Positions 38,489-47,253 of a DNA stretch of 51,425 nt are shown piece after piece. This stretch comes from Candidatus Omnitrophica bacterium CG11_big_fil_rev_8_21_14_0_20_41_12 (lineage in GTDB: Bacteria > Omnitrophota > Gorgyraeia > Gygaellales > Profunditerraquicolaceae). The translations under genes were made by a program, and so were the position numbers. Numbering within the stretch: the stretch's first letter is position 1; every line of letters begins with the position of its first letter. The DNA lies in assembly GCA_002796135.1 (NCBI GenBank), contig PCWB01000037.1, positions 1-51,425 on the forward strand. Reading direction: 5' to 3'. The notes under the pieces are model-generated. The model was not told the DNA's origin. It did not search any database and was given only the letters and a program-made list of their open reading frames with translations.

Positions 38489-38499
38489 GCTACGGCCCC
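38427..38499 (-). tRNA. tRNA-Ala (anticodon GGC)
   Basis: GGGGCCGTAGCTCACCTGGGAGAGCGCTTCCATGGCATGGAAGAGGCAGAGAGTTCGATCCTCTCCGGCTCCA; cloverleaf stems intact; CCA not fully encoded. Confidence 0.95.
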
Positions 38500-38517
38500 A
38501 AAATTTAACTACTTGAC

Positions 38518-38550
38518 CCCAGTAGATAATATGGTAAATTAACTACTGGG
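38518..38550. repeat. inverted repeat between the divergent tRNA genes
   Basis: CCCAGTAG-N17-CTACTGGG. Confidence 0.6.
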
Positions 38551-38594
38551 CTATTTTAGAATATAAAATGCTTAGCGTCAACCTAAAAATCTTT

Positions 38595-38677
38595 GCCGAA
38601 GTGGCGGAATGGCATACGCGGCGGTCTCAAAAACCGTTGAGGGCAACCTCATAAGGGTTCAACTCCCTTCTTCGGCA
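38595..38677 (+). tRNA. tRNA-Leu (anticodon CAA)
   Basis: GCCGAAGTGGCGGAATGGCATACGCGGCGGTCTCAAAAACCG...GGGTTCAACTCCCTTCTTCGGCA; long variable arm. Confidence 0.95.
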
Positions 38678-38687
38678 TTAAACTTGC

Positions 38688-39074
38688 CTACAAGCTTCTA
38701 CCCAACAGGATACATTCGGCTAATTTTTTATCGATTGCAAATTGGGATTGGCCAATCTGGACAACATAGGAAGGAAATTTCTGGATCAAGGTAACAGTCA
38801 TTCCGGGTAAAATACCCATGGCCATAATTTTATTCAATTTCTTACGGTCGCTTGTATTAATCCGGCAAATCTTACCGCTTTGGTTAACGTTTAAATCAGT
38901 CATTACAAACTCTCCTTCTTTTTTAAGATGTTTCTCCCACTTTGGTTCAGGCGGGGTTTCAAATCCGCAGTTTGGGCACTTAAGCAGCTTGCACCCTTTC
39001 ATTAGCGGACAATTTCCGCAAGCCGCCTGCGCCTGATCTTCTTTAAACACAAACCCGCAAAGGCTACACTTCAT
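38688..39074 (-). CDS. feoA: FeoA-domain protein with N-terminal Cys-rich segment
   Basis: 128 aa; MKCSLCGFVF...CGNCPLMKGCKLLKCPNCGF then FeoA/SH3-like KLNKIMAMGILPGMTVTLIQKFPSYVVQIGQSQFAIDKKLAECI. Confidence 0.75.
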   Translation of the reverse strand: MKCSLCGFVFKEDQAQAACGNCPLMKGCKLLKCPNCGFETPPEPKWEKHLKKEGEFVMTDLNVNQSGKICRINTSDRKKLNKIMAMGILPGMTVTLIQKFPSYVVQIGQSQFAIDKKLAECILLGRSL

Positions 39075-40522
39075 AAACTAACTCCTAAAATACTGAATAT
39101 TGAATTAAGGAGAAAACCTACAAAGAAAGAAAAAAAGAGTATAAATACTGATATTGCAACTCCGGTTTTCCATCCTCTCTCTTTCACGTTCATAAGAAAC
39201 TGCGCAATACACGGAAGAAATAAAGTTAAGGTAACGCAAGCCACAACCAGCTGATTTGTAGAAAACAACCCCGCTTCCTTAATATCATAGAGCCCGCCGG
39301 CTCCGTAGTCCCTTCTAAAAAAACCGAATAGAAAAGCAACCGCTGCCTTATCCGGTAAACCTATCCAACGCACGGGATACTCCAATACCCTAATAAAAAT
39401 GGTGAATAACCCTGTGAGTTGGCCTATCCAAATCATAATGCTTGCCAATATAAACATGGGGAATATTTCGGCAAAGTACCATTTAACCCTGCTGTAAGTT
39501 TTAATAAACACATTGAATAATTTTGGCAGGCGCAAGGGGGGAATTTCCATATAAAATGATGGAGAATCGCCGGGCAGCACCTTGGAGGACAAAAACCCTA
39601 TGAAAAGAAAAACTAAACCTACTACCCCTGCCCAAATCCACAGCCCTATGGATGTCCCTGCGAGCAAAGAGAGAATCACCCCTAACTGAGCTGAACAAGG
39701 AATGGCTAAAGCAAGTAGAATAGTAGCAATAATCCTTTCCCTTTTTGTAGGAAGCGTGCGGGTAACCATGGTTGCCATCGTAGAACATCCTAATCCAAGT
39801 ACCATAGGAATAACCGCCCTTCCGGTTAGGCCTATTTTTTTGAACACCCTATCTATGAGTAAGGCTAAGCGCGGCAAATATCCCGTATCCTCAATAATCG
39901 CAAAGGCAATAAAGAATGTTGTAACGATAGGAAAAATCAGGGCCACTGCGTAGCGCACACCTAGGGTGATCATTCCATATTCGCCTACAAATAACTCCCG
40001 AAGCAAATGCCAAGGGATAATTGAAGTAAAAACTTGGTTGACCCAGGGATTGATATTCTTCTCGAAGATATTTTTCTCAATGAAATCAACCAATACACCG
40101 GCGCCGAATTTTCCTACAAATTTGTATATGCCATAATAAAGTATTACCAATAAAATTGGTATGCCTGTGAGCGAACTTATCATTATCCTGCTCAACTTTT
40201 CTCTAAGTGACAAACCTATAGCCGGTTGATATTCCAATGCCCTATCTAGAATATTATTTGTTTCCTCTTGCCGGCGGAGAGAAATAATATAAGAAAGTGG
40301 TTCATGATAATGCTCTTTGGTATGATCGACAATCTCAGCAATAAGTTTATAATTTTCTGGTTCCCGTGATTTTACAAGAGCGGTGATTTCTTCATCTTCC
40401 TGCAACAATAAGAGCCCGATCGAACGCCCGGAGATACCATAATCGGCCTCTAGCAGGCTTTCTATTTTCTCAAGCGATATTTCCAAGATATCGCCTCCAC
40501 CTTCAAATTCTTCGGGCATACT
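39071..40522 (-). CDS. feoB: FeoB membrane-transport module (split FeoB)
   Basis: Start taken at MPEEFEGGG; EDTGYLPRLALLIDRVFKKIGLTGRAVIPMVLGLGCSTMATMVTRTLPTKRERIIATILLALAIPCSAQLGVI. Confidence 0.85.
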   Translation of the reverse strand, partial: SMPEEFEGGGDILEISLEKIESLLEADYGISGRSIGLLLLQEDEEITALVKSREPENYKLIAEIVDHTKEHYHEPLSYIISLRRQEETNNILDRALEYQPAIGLSLREKLSRIMISSLTGIPILLVILYYGIYKFVGKFGAGVLVDFIEKNIFEKNINPWVNQVFTSIIPWHLLRELFVGEYGMITLGVRYAVALIFPIVTTFFIAFAIIEDTGYLPRLALLIDRVFKKIGLTGRAVIPMVLGLGCSTMATMVTRTLPTKRERIIATILLALAIPCSAQLGVILSLLAGTSIGLWIWAGVVGLVFLFIGFLSSKVLPGDSPSFYMEIPPLRLPKLFNVFIKTYSRVKWYFAEIFPMFILASIMIWIGQLTGLFTIFIRVLEYPVRWIGLPDKAAVAFLFGFFRRDYGAGGLYDIKEAGLFSTNQLVVACVTLTLFLPCIAQFLMNVKERGWKTGVAISVFILFFSFFVGFLLNSIFSILGVSL

Positions 40523-41081
40523 CTTCAATCCTTCCTTTGAGAACATCAATCCCCCTACCGGTGGTTGAAACTGTGGCCACGACGGGGATCTTCAAATCTC
40601 TTTCCAAATGCCCCAGGTTTATTTTCATCCCTATTTTTTCTGCTTCATCGATGATATTCAGGACCAGCACAACCGGCAGCCTCGCTTCAATTAACTGCAA
40701 AGTAAGCGGCAGCATTCTCTCTAAATTTTTGGCGTCAACAATATGTATGACTATGTTCGGCTTCTCCTCCAGCAATAATGTCCTGGCAACCCTCTCCTCT
40801 TCGCTGATCGGTAAAAATGAGTACATGCCGGGTGTGTCAACCACCTCAAACTCCCGTTCGCCTATCTTGGCCCTCCCCCGGGAAACCTCAACTGTCGTCC
40901 CCGGATAATTGGATACAGCCACATAAGTTCCGGTCAGGCAGTTAAAAAGCATAGACTTGCCGACATTGGGGCTGCCGACAATGGCAATTTTATCTAGATT
41001 GCCTCCGGAGGATTTCTCTTGCGGAGCCAAACAATGGCCTGTTGATTTGAACCCTTTAAGCAGTTTATTGACGATATTCAT
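40503..41081 (-). CDS. feoB: FeoB G-domain (split FeoB)
   Basis: 192 aa; GSPNVGKSMLFNCLTGTYVAVSNYPGTTVE, VVDTPGMYSFLPISEEERVA. Confidence 0.85.
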   Translation of the reverse strand: MNIVNKLLKGFKSTGHCLAPQEKSSGGNLDKIAIVGSPNVGKSMLFNCLTGTYVAVSNYPGTTVEVSRGRAKIGEREFEVVDTPGMYSFLPISEEERVARTLLLEEKPNIVIHIVDAKNLERMLPLTLQLIEARLPVVLVLNIIDEAEKIGMKINLGHLERDLKIPVVATVSTTGRGIDVLKGRIEEYARRI

Positions 41082-41093
41082 TGCCGCGCCTCT

Positions 41094-42026
41094 TTAAAAT
41101 GTATGAACAAAGGTAAAAATTACAGAATCGTTTGCATCGGTATTAGTTCCCGTCACCACGCGTTGATAAACTACCAAAGCCTGGATCAAATCATTTGACC
41201 AGCCGATCCCCGGGGCAAGAGTCAGATAATTTATATTTGAATCAGGGGAGCGCGATCCATTCTCTCTCTTATCTGCCTGTAAAAAACCATTGGCTTCAAT
41301 CATAAGATTAAATCCTTTGGGCAGGAAATATTCCACACCAAAGTCATAATTAAGGTAGTTGGCATAGCGTGTATTCACTCCGTCAACACGCGCCTTTTGG
41401 GTAAAATTATAAACGGCATCAGCATGAAAAATAAACGGTTTTAATTTTTTACTAAGATTTACCCCTAATCCCTGGTCCCAGGATCCCCCTCCTGAACCGG
41501 CACCCATCAAATCCGTGCCTAATTTATCCGGATGGCCATGCTGGTACTTACCGGTAGGTATTTTGAGTTGAAATAATCCGGTTATCTGGGGCATCCATTT
41601 TGTTTCGTCTAAAGCACAATACCTTAAGAAAAAATAGCTATCGCCAAAGCCTGCGGCATGCGCGCTGGCGCCATCCTGCTTAATATAATTTTGCTGATAA
41701 ACTGCTTGAACATCAAATTCAAGCCTATCAGTAAGGCCATACTGGGCAAAAAGCTGCTGTTGAAACTGGTATTTTTTGTCACCACTCGGCAAGGAATCGT
41801 AATGGCCATCTGAATCAAAGGTACCTCTTGTGCGGTTATAAAATAAAAACGGCTGAATAACAAACTTTCCCTTGCCGCAAAGCGGGGCTGTCCAGGTAGT
41901 AAGCGGGCCTGCAGAAACCGGCTCCCATTCATCATGAATTGCAGGAACTTCATCTGCATTGGCGTTAATTTTGATAATGCTAAAACAAAGGCCTATAATA
42001 AATAGGCGAAAGATCCTCTGTAACAT
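41094..42026 (-). CDS. outer-membrane beta-barrel protein, MetA-pathway/transporter-like, in the Feo operon
   Basis: Re-started at MLQRIFRLFIIGLCFSIIKINANA (signal peptide); barrel-like alternating strands ending in ...SVIFTFVHTF. Confidence 0.65.
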   Translation of the reverse strand: MLQRIFRLFIIGLCFSIIKINANADEVPAIHDEWEPVSAGPLTTWTAPLCGKGKFVIQPFLFYNRTRGTFDSDGHYDSLPSGDKKYQFQQQLFAQYGLTDRLEFDVQAVYQQNYIKQDGASAHAAGFGDSYFFLRYCALDETKWMPQITGLFQLKIPTGKYQHGHPDKLGTDLMGAGSGGGSWDQGLGVNLSKKLKPFIFHADAVYNFTQKARVDGVNTRYANYLNYDFGVEYFLPKGFNLMIEANGFLQADKRENGSRSPDSNINYLTLAPGIGWSNDLIQALVVYQRVVTGTNTDANDSVIFTFVHTF

Positions 42027-42063
42027 AAATTTAACCGCCTCAGCGCATTGCCCCGTAAGATTG

Positions 42064-42080
42064 TTGAAAACTATTTTCAA
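42064..42080. promoter_or_regulatory. Fur box upstream of the Feo operon
   Basis: TTGAAAACTATTTTCAA: perfect 7-3-7 inverted repeat, one difference from TGAAAATNATTTTCA in its core. Confidence 0.75.
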
Positions 42081-42099
42081 TTGTTAATTAAAAAAACAC

Positions 42100-42543
42100 C
42101 TACCCTAAACACTTATTGCATGTCCCAAATATCTGTAACTTGTGTTTTAAGGGAACAAACCTATTCCTTCTTGCTAATTCATCTTGGAGTTTCTCAATTT
42201 CCGGATTTATTACTTCAATATAACTGCCGCATTTCAGGCAAACAAGGTGATCGTGATGCCCATGCCCATATTGATGTTCAAATCTGGATACGCCGTCTCC
42301 AAAGTCGATCTCATTACAAAGGCCGGCATCTTCCAACATCTTCATTGTCCTGTATACGGTAACATACCCTATTTTAGGATTCCTTCTTTTAACAATCGTA
42401 TATAATTCATCAACGGAAAGGTGTTTTTCTATCGACAGAAATACCCTCAGGATTACCTCTCTTTGCGGGGTATGCCTTAAACCTCTTTCTCGAATAAAAT
42501 TATCTAATATTTCAATCTCTCTTTTCATATCCGCGGAATTCAA
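42100..42543 (-). CDS. fur: Fur-family ferric uptake regulator
   Basis: 147 aa; RHTPQREVILRVF, GYVTVYRTMKMLEDAGL, HGHHDHLVCLKCG. Confidence 0.9.
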   Translation of the reverse strand: MNSADMKREIEILDNFIRERGLRHTPQREVILRVFLSIEKHLSVDELYTIVKRRNPKIGYVTVYRTMKMLEDAGLCNEIDFGDGVSRFEHQYGHGHHDHLVCLKCGSYIEVINPEIEKLQDELARRNRFVPLKHKLQIFGTCNKCLG

Positions 42544-42553
42544 CCAATTAGTT

Positions 42554-42574
42554 TATTGAAATTATATTTCAATA
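42554..42574. promoter_or_regulatory. Fur-box-like palindrome upstream of fur
   Basis: TATTGAAAT-TAT-ATTTCAATA: perfect 9-3-9 inverted repeat. Confidence 0.7.
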
Positions 42575-42615
42575 ATACACGGTTACATTTTTATTGTCAA
42601 GTAAATATTTTAATA

Positions 42616-43224
42616 TTATTTGATGTACTGCAAAATCCCTTGGTATATGCGTTTGGCAACAAGCTTATACCCGCGGGCGTTAGGATGGAGAAAATCGCTT
42701 TTCATCGCAGGATTCGTAATAATCTTACTTAAAACTACCGGAATAAATATCGCGCCTTTCTCATGTGCCAACTTTCTAAAGGCATTGCGGTATTCCTGAA
42801 AAAACATCCCGGAGCTGATATCCACTAAAGCAACCATTGCTCCTTTATCCTGGATACGGTCAATAATTATGCTTAAATTCTTTAATGTATCCTCCTTGGG
42901 GATCTTTTTAATAAAGTCATTCCCGCAAAATTCCACAATCACCAGGCGCGGGTCCTTGTCCAGGACATCATTTTGCAAGCGCTCTAAAGCTAAAAATGTA
43001 GTATCTCCGTCAACCCCGGCATTGATCACCGGCCTTGGCGTTAATTTCTGCAAATATGCCGGATAATCGTCCCCCGGAGCAACTCCATAGCCAAAAGTAA
43101 CGCTGTCTCCGAAACAAATAATGTTTTGGCCTTGACTGTTACGGTTTCTGATCTCCTGGCTCAGGCAGCCGGATAAAATAAAACTGACAATAATTAAACC
43201 GAGTTGTAATTTATTTCTGTCCAT
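42616..43224 (-). CDS. SGNH/GDSL-family lipoprotein esterase
   Basis: 202 aa; lipobox LSGC; CFGDSVTFGYG, VEFCGNDF, DFLHPNARGY. Confidence 0.85.
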   Translation of the reverse strand: MDRNKLQLGLIIVSFILSGCLSQEIRNRNSQGQNIICFGDSVTFGYGVAPGDDYPAYLQKLTPRPVINAGVDGDTTFLALERLQNDVLDKDPRLVIVEFCGNDFIKKIPKEDTLKNLSIIIDRIQDKGAMVALVDISSGMFFQEYRNAFRKLAHEKGAIFIPVVLSKIITNPAMKSDFLHPNARGYKLVAKRIYQGILQYIK

Positions 43225-44242
43225 GCCTTAACCTCAACTGTCCACAGGCCGCGTCGATATCCTCGCCGCGTTCCTGCCTTAATGTAACATTAATTCCGGA
43301 TTTAAACAAATATTCTTTAAATGCCTCAATTTCCGGTTTTGACGCAGGCATGATTTTCAATTCAGGAACCGGGTTTGCCGGAATCAAGTTTACCTTGGCT
43401 AACCTTAAATCTTTCAAAAGGTTGACTAGTTCCTGCGCCGCATCTGTCCCGGAATTAAAATTCTTAATCAAAATATACTCAAAAGTAATCTGCCGGTTAG
43501 TTTTAGCAATATATTCATGACAGCATCTGATTAAGTCTTTAAGCGGGTATTTTTGATTCACCGGCATAACCTGCGAGCGCCTTTTATCGTCAGGAGCATG
43601 CAAAGATATGGAGAGCTCAATCTGCAAATCTTCAAGCGCCAGCCTCTCTATCCCCGGAATAATTCCGCTGGTCGAAATAGTGATCCTGCGGGCTCCGATA
43701 TTAAAAGCATCGCAGGAATTAATTATCCGGATTGATTTAAGCACGTTTTCATAATTATCCAGCGGCTCTCCAGTTCCCATAAATACAATATGCGTCAGGT
43801 CCGTGCCTTGTGTGTTATTTTTTAGATAAAGCACTTCATCCAAAATCTCCCCAGCTCTTAAATTACGCTTAAATCCGCCTAAACCACTGGCGCAGAACCG
43901 GCAGGAAAATTTACAACCTACCTGGGAAGAGATGCAGCCAGTAGACCGGCGGGCGGCCGGGATATTCACGGCTTCCACCAGGTTTTTATCCTCTAATTCA
44001 AAAAGAAATTTAGTAGTTCCGTCGCTAGACTTCTGCAGATCCGCAAGTTTAAGGCCCAGAATATAAAATTCTTCTCCTATCTTATTCCTTAAGGCCAGCG
44101 GCAGATTGCTCATACTGCTGAATTCAATAATCCCCTTTTGATAAATCCAACTAAATATCTGCTTGGCGTGATATTTGGGAAATCCGTAGGAAAGTAATTG
44201 ATCTTGCAGCTCTGCTAAAGCTAATTCCTTGATATCCTGCAT
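43211..44242 (-). CDS. rlmN: 23S rRNA (adenine2503-C2)-methyltransferase RlmN
   Basis: Re-started at MQDIKELALAELQDQLLSYGFPKYHAKQIFSWIYQKG; CKFSCRFCASG, GTGEPLDNYENV, SLHAPDDKRR. Confidence 0.95.
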   Translation of the reverse strand: MQDIKELALAELQDQLLSYGFPKYHAKQIFSWIYQKGIIEFSSMSNLPLALRNKIGEEFYILGLKLADLQKSSDGTTKFLFELEDKNLVEAVNIPAARRSTGCISSQVGCKFSCRFCASGLGGFKRNLRAGEILDEVLYLKNNTQGTDLTHIVFMGTGEPLDNYENVLKSIRIINSCDAFNIGARRITISTSGIIPGIERLALEDLQIELSISLHAPDDKRRSQVMPVNQKYPLKDLIRCCHEYIAKTNRQITFEYILIKNFNSGTDAAQELVNLLKDLRLAKVNLIPANPVPELKIMPASKPEIEAFKEYLFKSGINVTLRQERGEDIDAACGQLRLRHGQK

Positions 44243-44249
44243 AATAAGA

Positions 44250-45764
44250 CTAACTGCCTCTAAGCTGTCCTTTATCGATTTTACCTGCGCGGTTCTTAGG
44301 AAGTGAAGTGCGAAATTCAAAATAATACGGAATCTTAAAATGCGCCAGATGCTGGCGCAGGAAAAAACGCAGATCCTCTTCGGAAATACTTTTGCCTTCT
44401 TTAGCGACCAAAAATGCCTTGGGCACCTCGCCTCTTAATTTATCAGCTACCCCGATAACTGCGCTCTCTGCAATATCCGGATGCTTCTGCAGGCTGGCTT
44501 CCACCTCCGGTTCAAAAACAATCTCCCCGCCGACTTTAATCATCTCTTTTTTCCTGCCGACAATATAAAGAAAACCCTGCTCATCGAATCTACCGAGATC
44601 CCCGGTATGAAACCAGCCGTTGCGGATAGTTTCCCGGGTTAATTTTTCATCTTTAAAATAACCGTCGCAAACTACCCAGCTCTTAACCACCACTTCGCCT
44701 ACCGCCCCGCAACTTAACTCCTGATCATTATCCGAAAATATCTTTACCTGGATCCAGGGAGCAGCTCGTCCCACGCTTTCCACGTTTTCCGACCCCATCG
44801 GCAAAACCACCGTCGGAGCATTGGTCTCAGTTAAACCCCAACCGTTTAACAAGCTGGCTTTAGGGCAGAACTGGTGAAATCGACGTAAAGCATCCGGAGA
44901 GTTCGAGGCTCCAAAGGTCACGATCCAGCGCAGGCTGGACAGGTCAAATGTCTCAAACTCTTTTAACTGCAGGAGGGCATAGTACATCGAAGGAACGATC
45001 CAGAAAAAATTAACTTTATAATTCTGCACGTTCTTTAAAAAATCAAGCGGCATAAAACGTTCCATTAAAATAATCTTTAAACCAAAAGAGATCATATTCT
45101 GGATATAAATCAAGCCTCCTAAATGCGAAAACGGCAGGGCGCAGAGCGCGGTATCTTTTGAGCTTAAATCTGAATTTACAAAAAAAAACATGGATTTCGG
45201 CGGAGCATCCAACTGGGCGTAATTGATCAAAACGCCTTTGGGTTTACCGGTAGTGCCTGAAGTATAAAAAATAATCGCGTAATCTTTTTCATTGATTTTG
45301 GCATCGGGGCAACGATCATTGCCTTCTTTCAAAAGTTCTTCAAAACTTAAACCTTCATTATTTCCCGATTGGCAGGAGATAATGTTCTTTAATAAAGGAA
45401 GTTTTGCCTGAAGGCTGGTAAATGAAATATTGGCTTTGTGTTTAGTGATCAGAATTTTGGTTTCGGAATGCTCCAGGCAGGAAACTATTTCATCTTCGGT
45501 GAGCATAAAATCTAAAGGCACACAACAGGCACCAATTGACCAGATAGCCAGATAGCTAATAATATACTCCGGCCAATTAGGCAAATAAATTGCAATTTTA
45601 TCGCCAGGGTTTACCCCCAGCTTTAACAGGCTCTGGCTAAAAGATAAGACTTTATCTCTTAACTGGTTAAAAGAAAGCTCCTGCTGGCGTTCCTTGCGGA
45701 AAACAATCGCCGGATTTTCTCCGTATTTTCTTGCGCATTGTTCTAAAACATTATAGACATTCAT
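44250..45764 (-). CDS. AMP-forming acyl-CoA synthetase/ligase
   Basis: 504 aa; YTSGTTGKPKGV, NGWGLTETNAPT, GWFHTGDLGRFDEQGFLYIVGRKKEMIKVGG. Confidence 0.92.
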   Translation of the reverse strand: MNVYNVLEQCARKYGENPAIVFRKERQQELSFNQLRDKVLSFSQSLLKLGVNPGDKIAIYLPNWPEYIISYLAIWSIGACCVPLDFMLTEDEIVSCLEHSETKILITKHKANISFTSLQAKLPLLKNIISCQSGNNEGLSFEELLKEGNDRCPDAKINEKDYAIIFYTSGTTGKPKGVLINYAQLDAPPKSMFFFVNSDLSSKDTALCALPFSHLGGLIYIQNMISFGLKIILMERFMPLDFLKNVQNYKVNFFWIVPSMYYALLQLKEFETFDLSSLRWIVTFGASNSPDALRRFHQFCPKASLLNGWGLTETNAPTVVLPMGSENVESVGRAAPWIQVKIFSDNDQELSCGAVGEVVVKSWVVCDGYFKDEKLTRETIRNGWFHTGDLGRFDEQGFLYIVGRKKEMIKVGGEIVFEPEVEASLQKHPDIAESAVIGVADKLRGEVPKAFLVAKEGKSISEEDLRFFLRQHLAHFKIPYYFEFRTSLPKNRAGKIDKGQLRGS

Positions 45765-47252
45765 TTAAAACCCATACCAATAATTAACCAGAGGTTTACC
45801 ATCAGGAGATTTATCGATAATTATATTTTTTAAACGGGTGTACTCCAGGAATCCTTCACGGCCAAGCTCTTTACCGAATCCACTCTGCTTAAAACCACCA
45901 TAAGGAAGTTGATTATAAAACATACCATAAGTATTGATCCAGACAGTTCCGGCATTAATTTTTCCGGCCACATCCTGTGCCAAAAATAAATCCTTGGTCC
46001 AAATACAGGCAGCCAGAGCAAAATCAACGCTATTGGCTAAAGTTACCGCCTCATCCGATCCGGAAAACTTATGAATCAAAACTACCGGGCCGAAAACTTC
46101 TTCTTTAAATATATGCGAGTGCGCCCCTACATCGATTAAAACCGTAGGCTCAAAAAAATAACCGTTTTTTAACTCCGCATTTTCCGGAATTTTCCCGCCG
46201 CAGATAACCTTGCCTCCCTCAGCTTTTGCCTTATCAATATAAGCGATAATTTTTTTGCGCTGCGCATCGCTGATTAACGGGCCCATCTGAGTTTGAAAAT
46301 TATCCGCCAATCCCAACTTTATGCGTTTGGCCTTTTCGATAAAACTTGCCAGAAATTTATCATAAATCCCCTCTTGCACAAAAATCCTCGACATCGCCGT
46401 GCACATCTGGCCCTGATTTAGAAAAATAGAAGTAAGCGAACTGTTTACTGCAACCTCAATATCAACATCATTAAATATTAAGCTGGCTGATTTACCCCCA
46501 AGCTCCATAATCGACTTTTTTACATGTTTAGAGGAATACTGCAGAATCTGCCTGCCGGTTTCATTGCTGCCGGTAAATGAGATCATGTCTACGCGTTTAT
46601 CCGCACAAAGCTCCTCACCGATTTTTGCGCCGGTGCCGTTAATCACATTAACCACTCCGGCGGGAAGGCCGGCATTATGGATAATTTTTGCCAACTCCAA
46701 AGCAGTAAGCGGAGTAAAACTGGAGGGCTTGAGAATAATTACATTGCCTGCAGCTAAAGCCGAAGCTAATTTCCAGCAGGTAATTAAAAGCGGATAATTC
46801 CAAGGCACGATCAAAACTACCACTCCCATAGGCTCAGGGATTAATATTGCTTTAGCATCATCTAAAATACTTAACTTTTCATCACCGAGATAATCAATAA
46901 AATTATCAGCCATAAACTCAAAAGTCTTGGCGCTGGATGGAATATCCATAAAAGTAGTTTCTTTGATCGGCTTACCGGTATTTTGCATCTCTAATTGCGC
47001 AAGTTCAGATGCGTTATCTAAAATACCTTGAGCGATTTTTGCGATAAACTCCCGGCGCTGGAGCAAAGAAAATTGCGGCCAGGGGCCATGATCAAAAGCT
47101 TCTCGTGCAGCAGATAAAGCCAGCTCTACTTCTTTGGTTGAGGCAAGCGAAGCCTCGGCAATTACTTTGCCTGTCGAAGGATTAAGGATATTCTGCTTTT
47201 CAGAAGTTTCGATAAATTGACCGTTAATATAAAGCGGGCATTTTAAATTCAT
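45765..47252 (-). CDS. NAD(P)-dependent aldehyde dehydrogenase
   Basis: 495 aa; VPWNYPLLITCWKLASALAAGN, MELGGKSASLIF, NQGQMCTAMSR. Confidence 0.95.
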   Translation of the reverse strand: MNLKCPLYINGQFIETSEKQNILNPSTGKVIAEASLASTKEVELALSAAREAFDHGPWPQFSLLQRREFIAKIAQGILDNASELAQLEMQNTGKPIKETTFMDIPSSAKTFEFMADNFIDYLGDEKLSILDDAKAILIPEPMGVVVLIVPWNYPLLITCWKLASALAAGNVIILKPSSFTPLTALELAKIIHNAGLPAGVVNVINGTGAKIGEELCADKRVDMISFTGSNETGRQILQYSSKHVKKSIMELGGKSASLIFNDVDIEVAVNSSLTSIFLNQGQMCTAMSRIFVQEGIYDKFLASFIEKAKRIKLGLADNFQTQMGPLISDAQRKKIIAYIDKAKAEGGKVICGGKIPENAELKNGYFFEPTVLIDVGAHSHIFKEEVFGPVVLIHKFSGSDEAVTLANSVDFALAACIWTKDLFLAQDVAGKINAGTVWINTYGMFYNQLPYGGFKQSGFGKELGREGFLEYTRLKNIIIDKSPDGKPLVNYWYGF

Positions 47253-47253
47253 T

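Noticed and set aside
40537-40908. 123-aa plus-strand ORF
   Set aside because: Shadow of the feoB G-domain.
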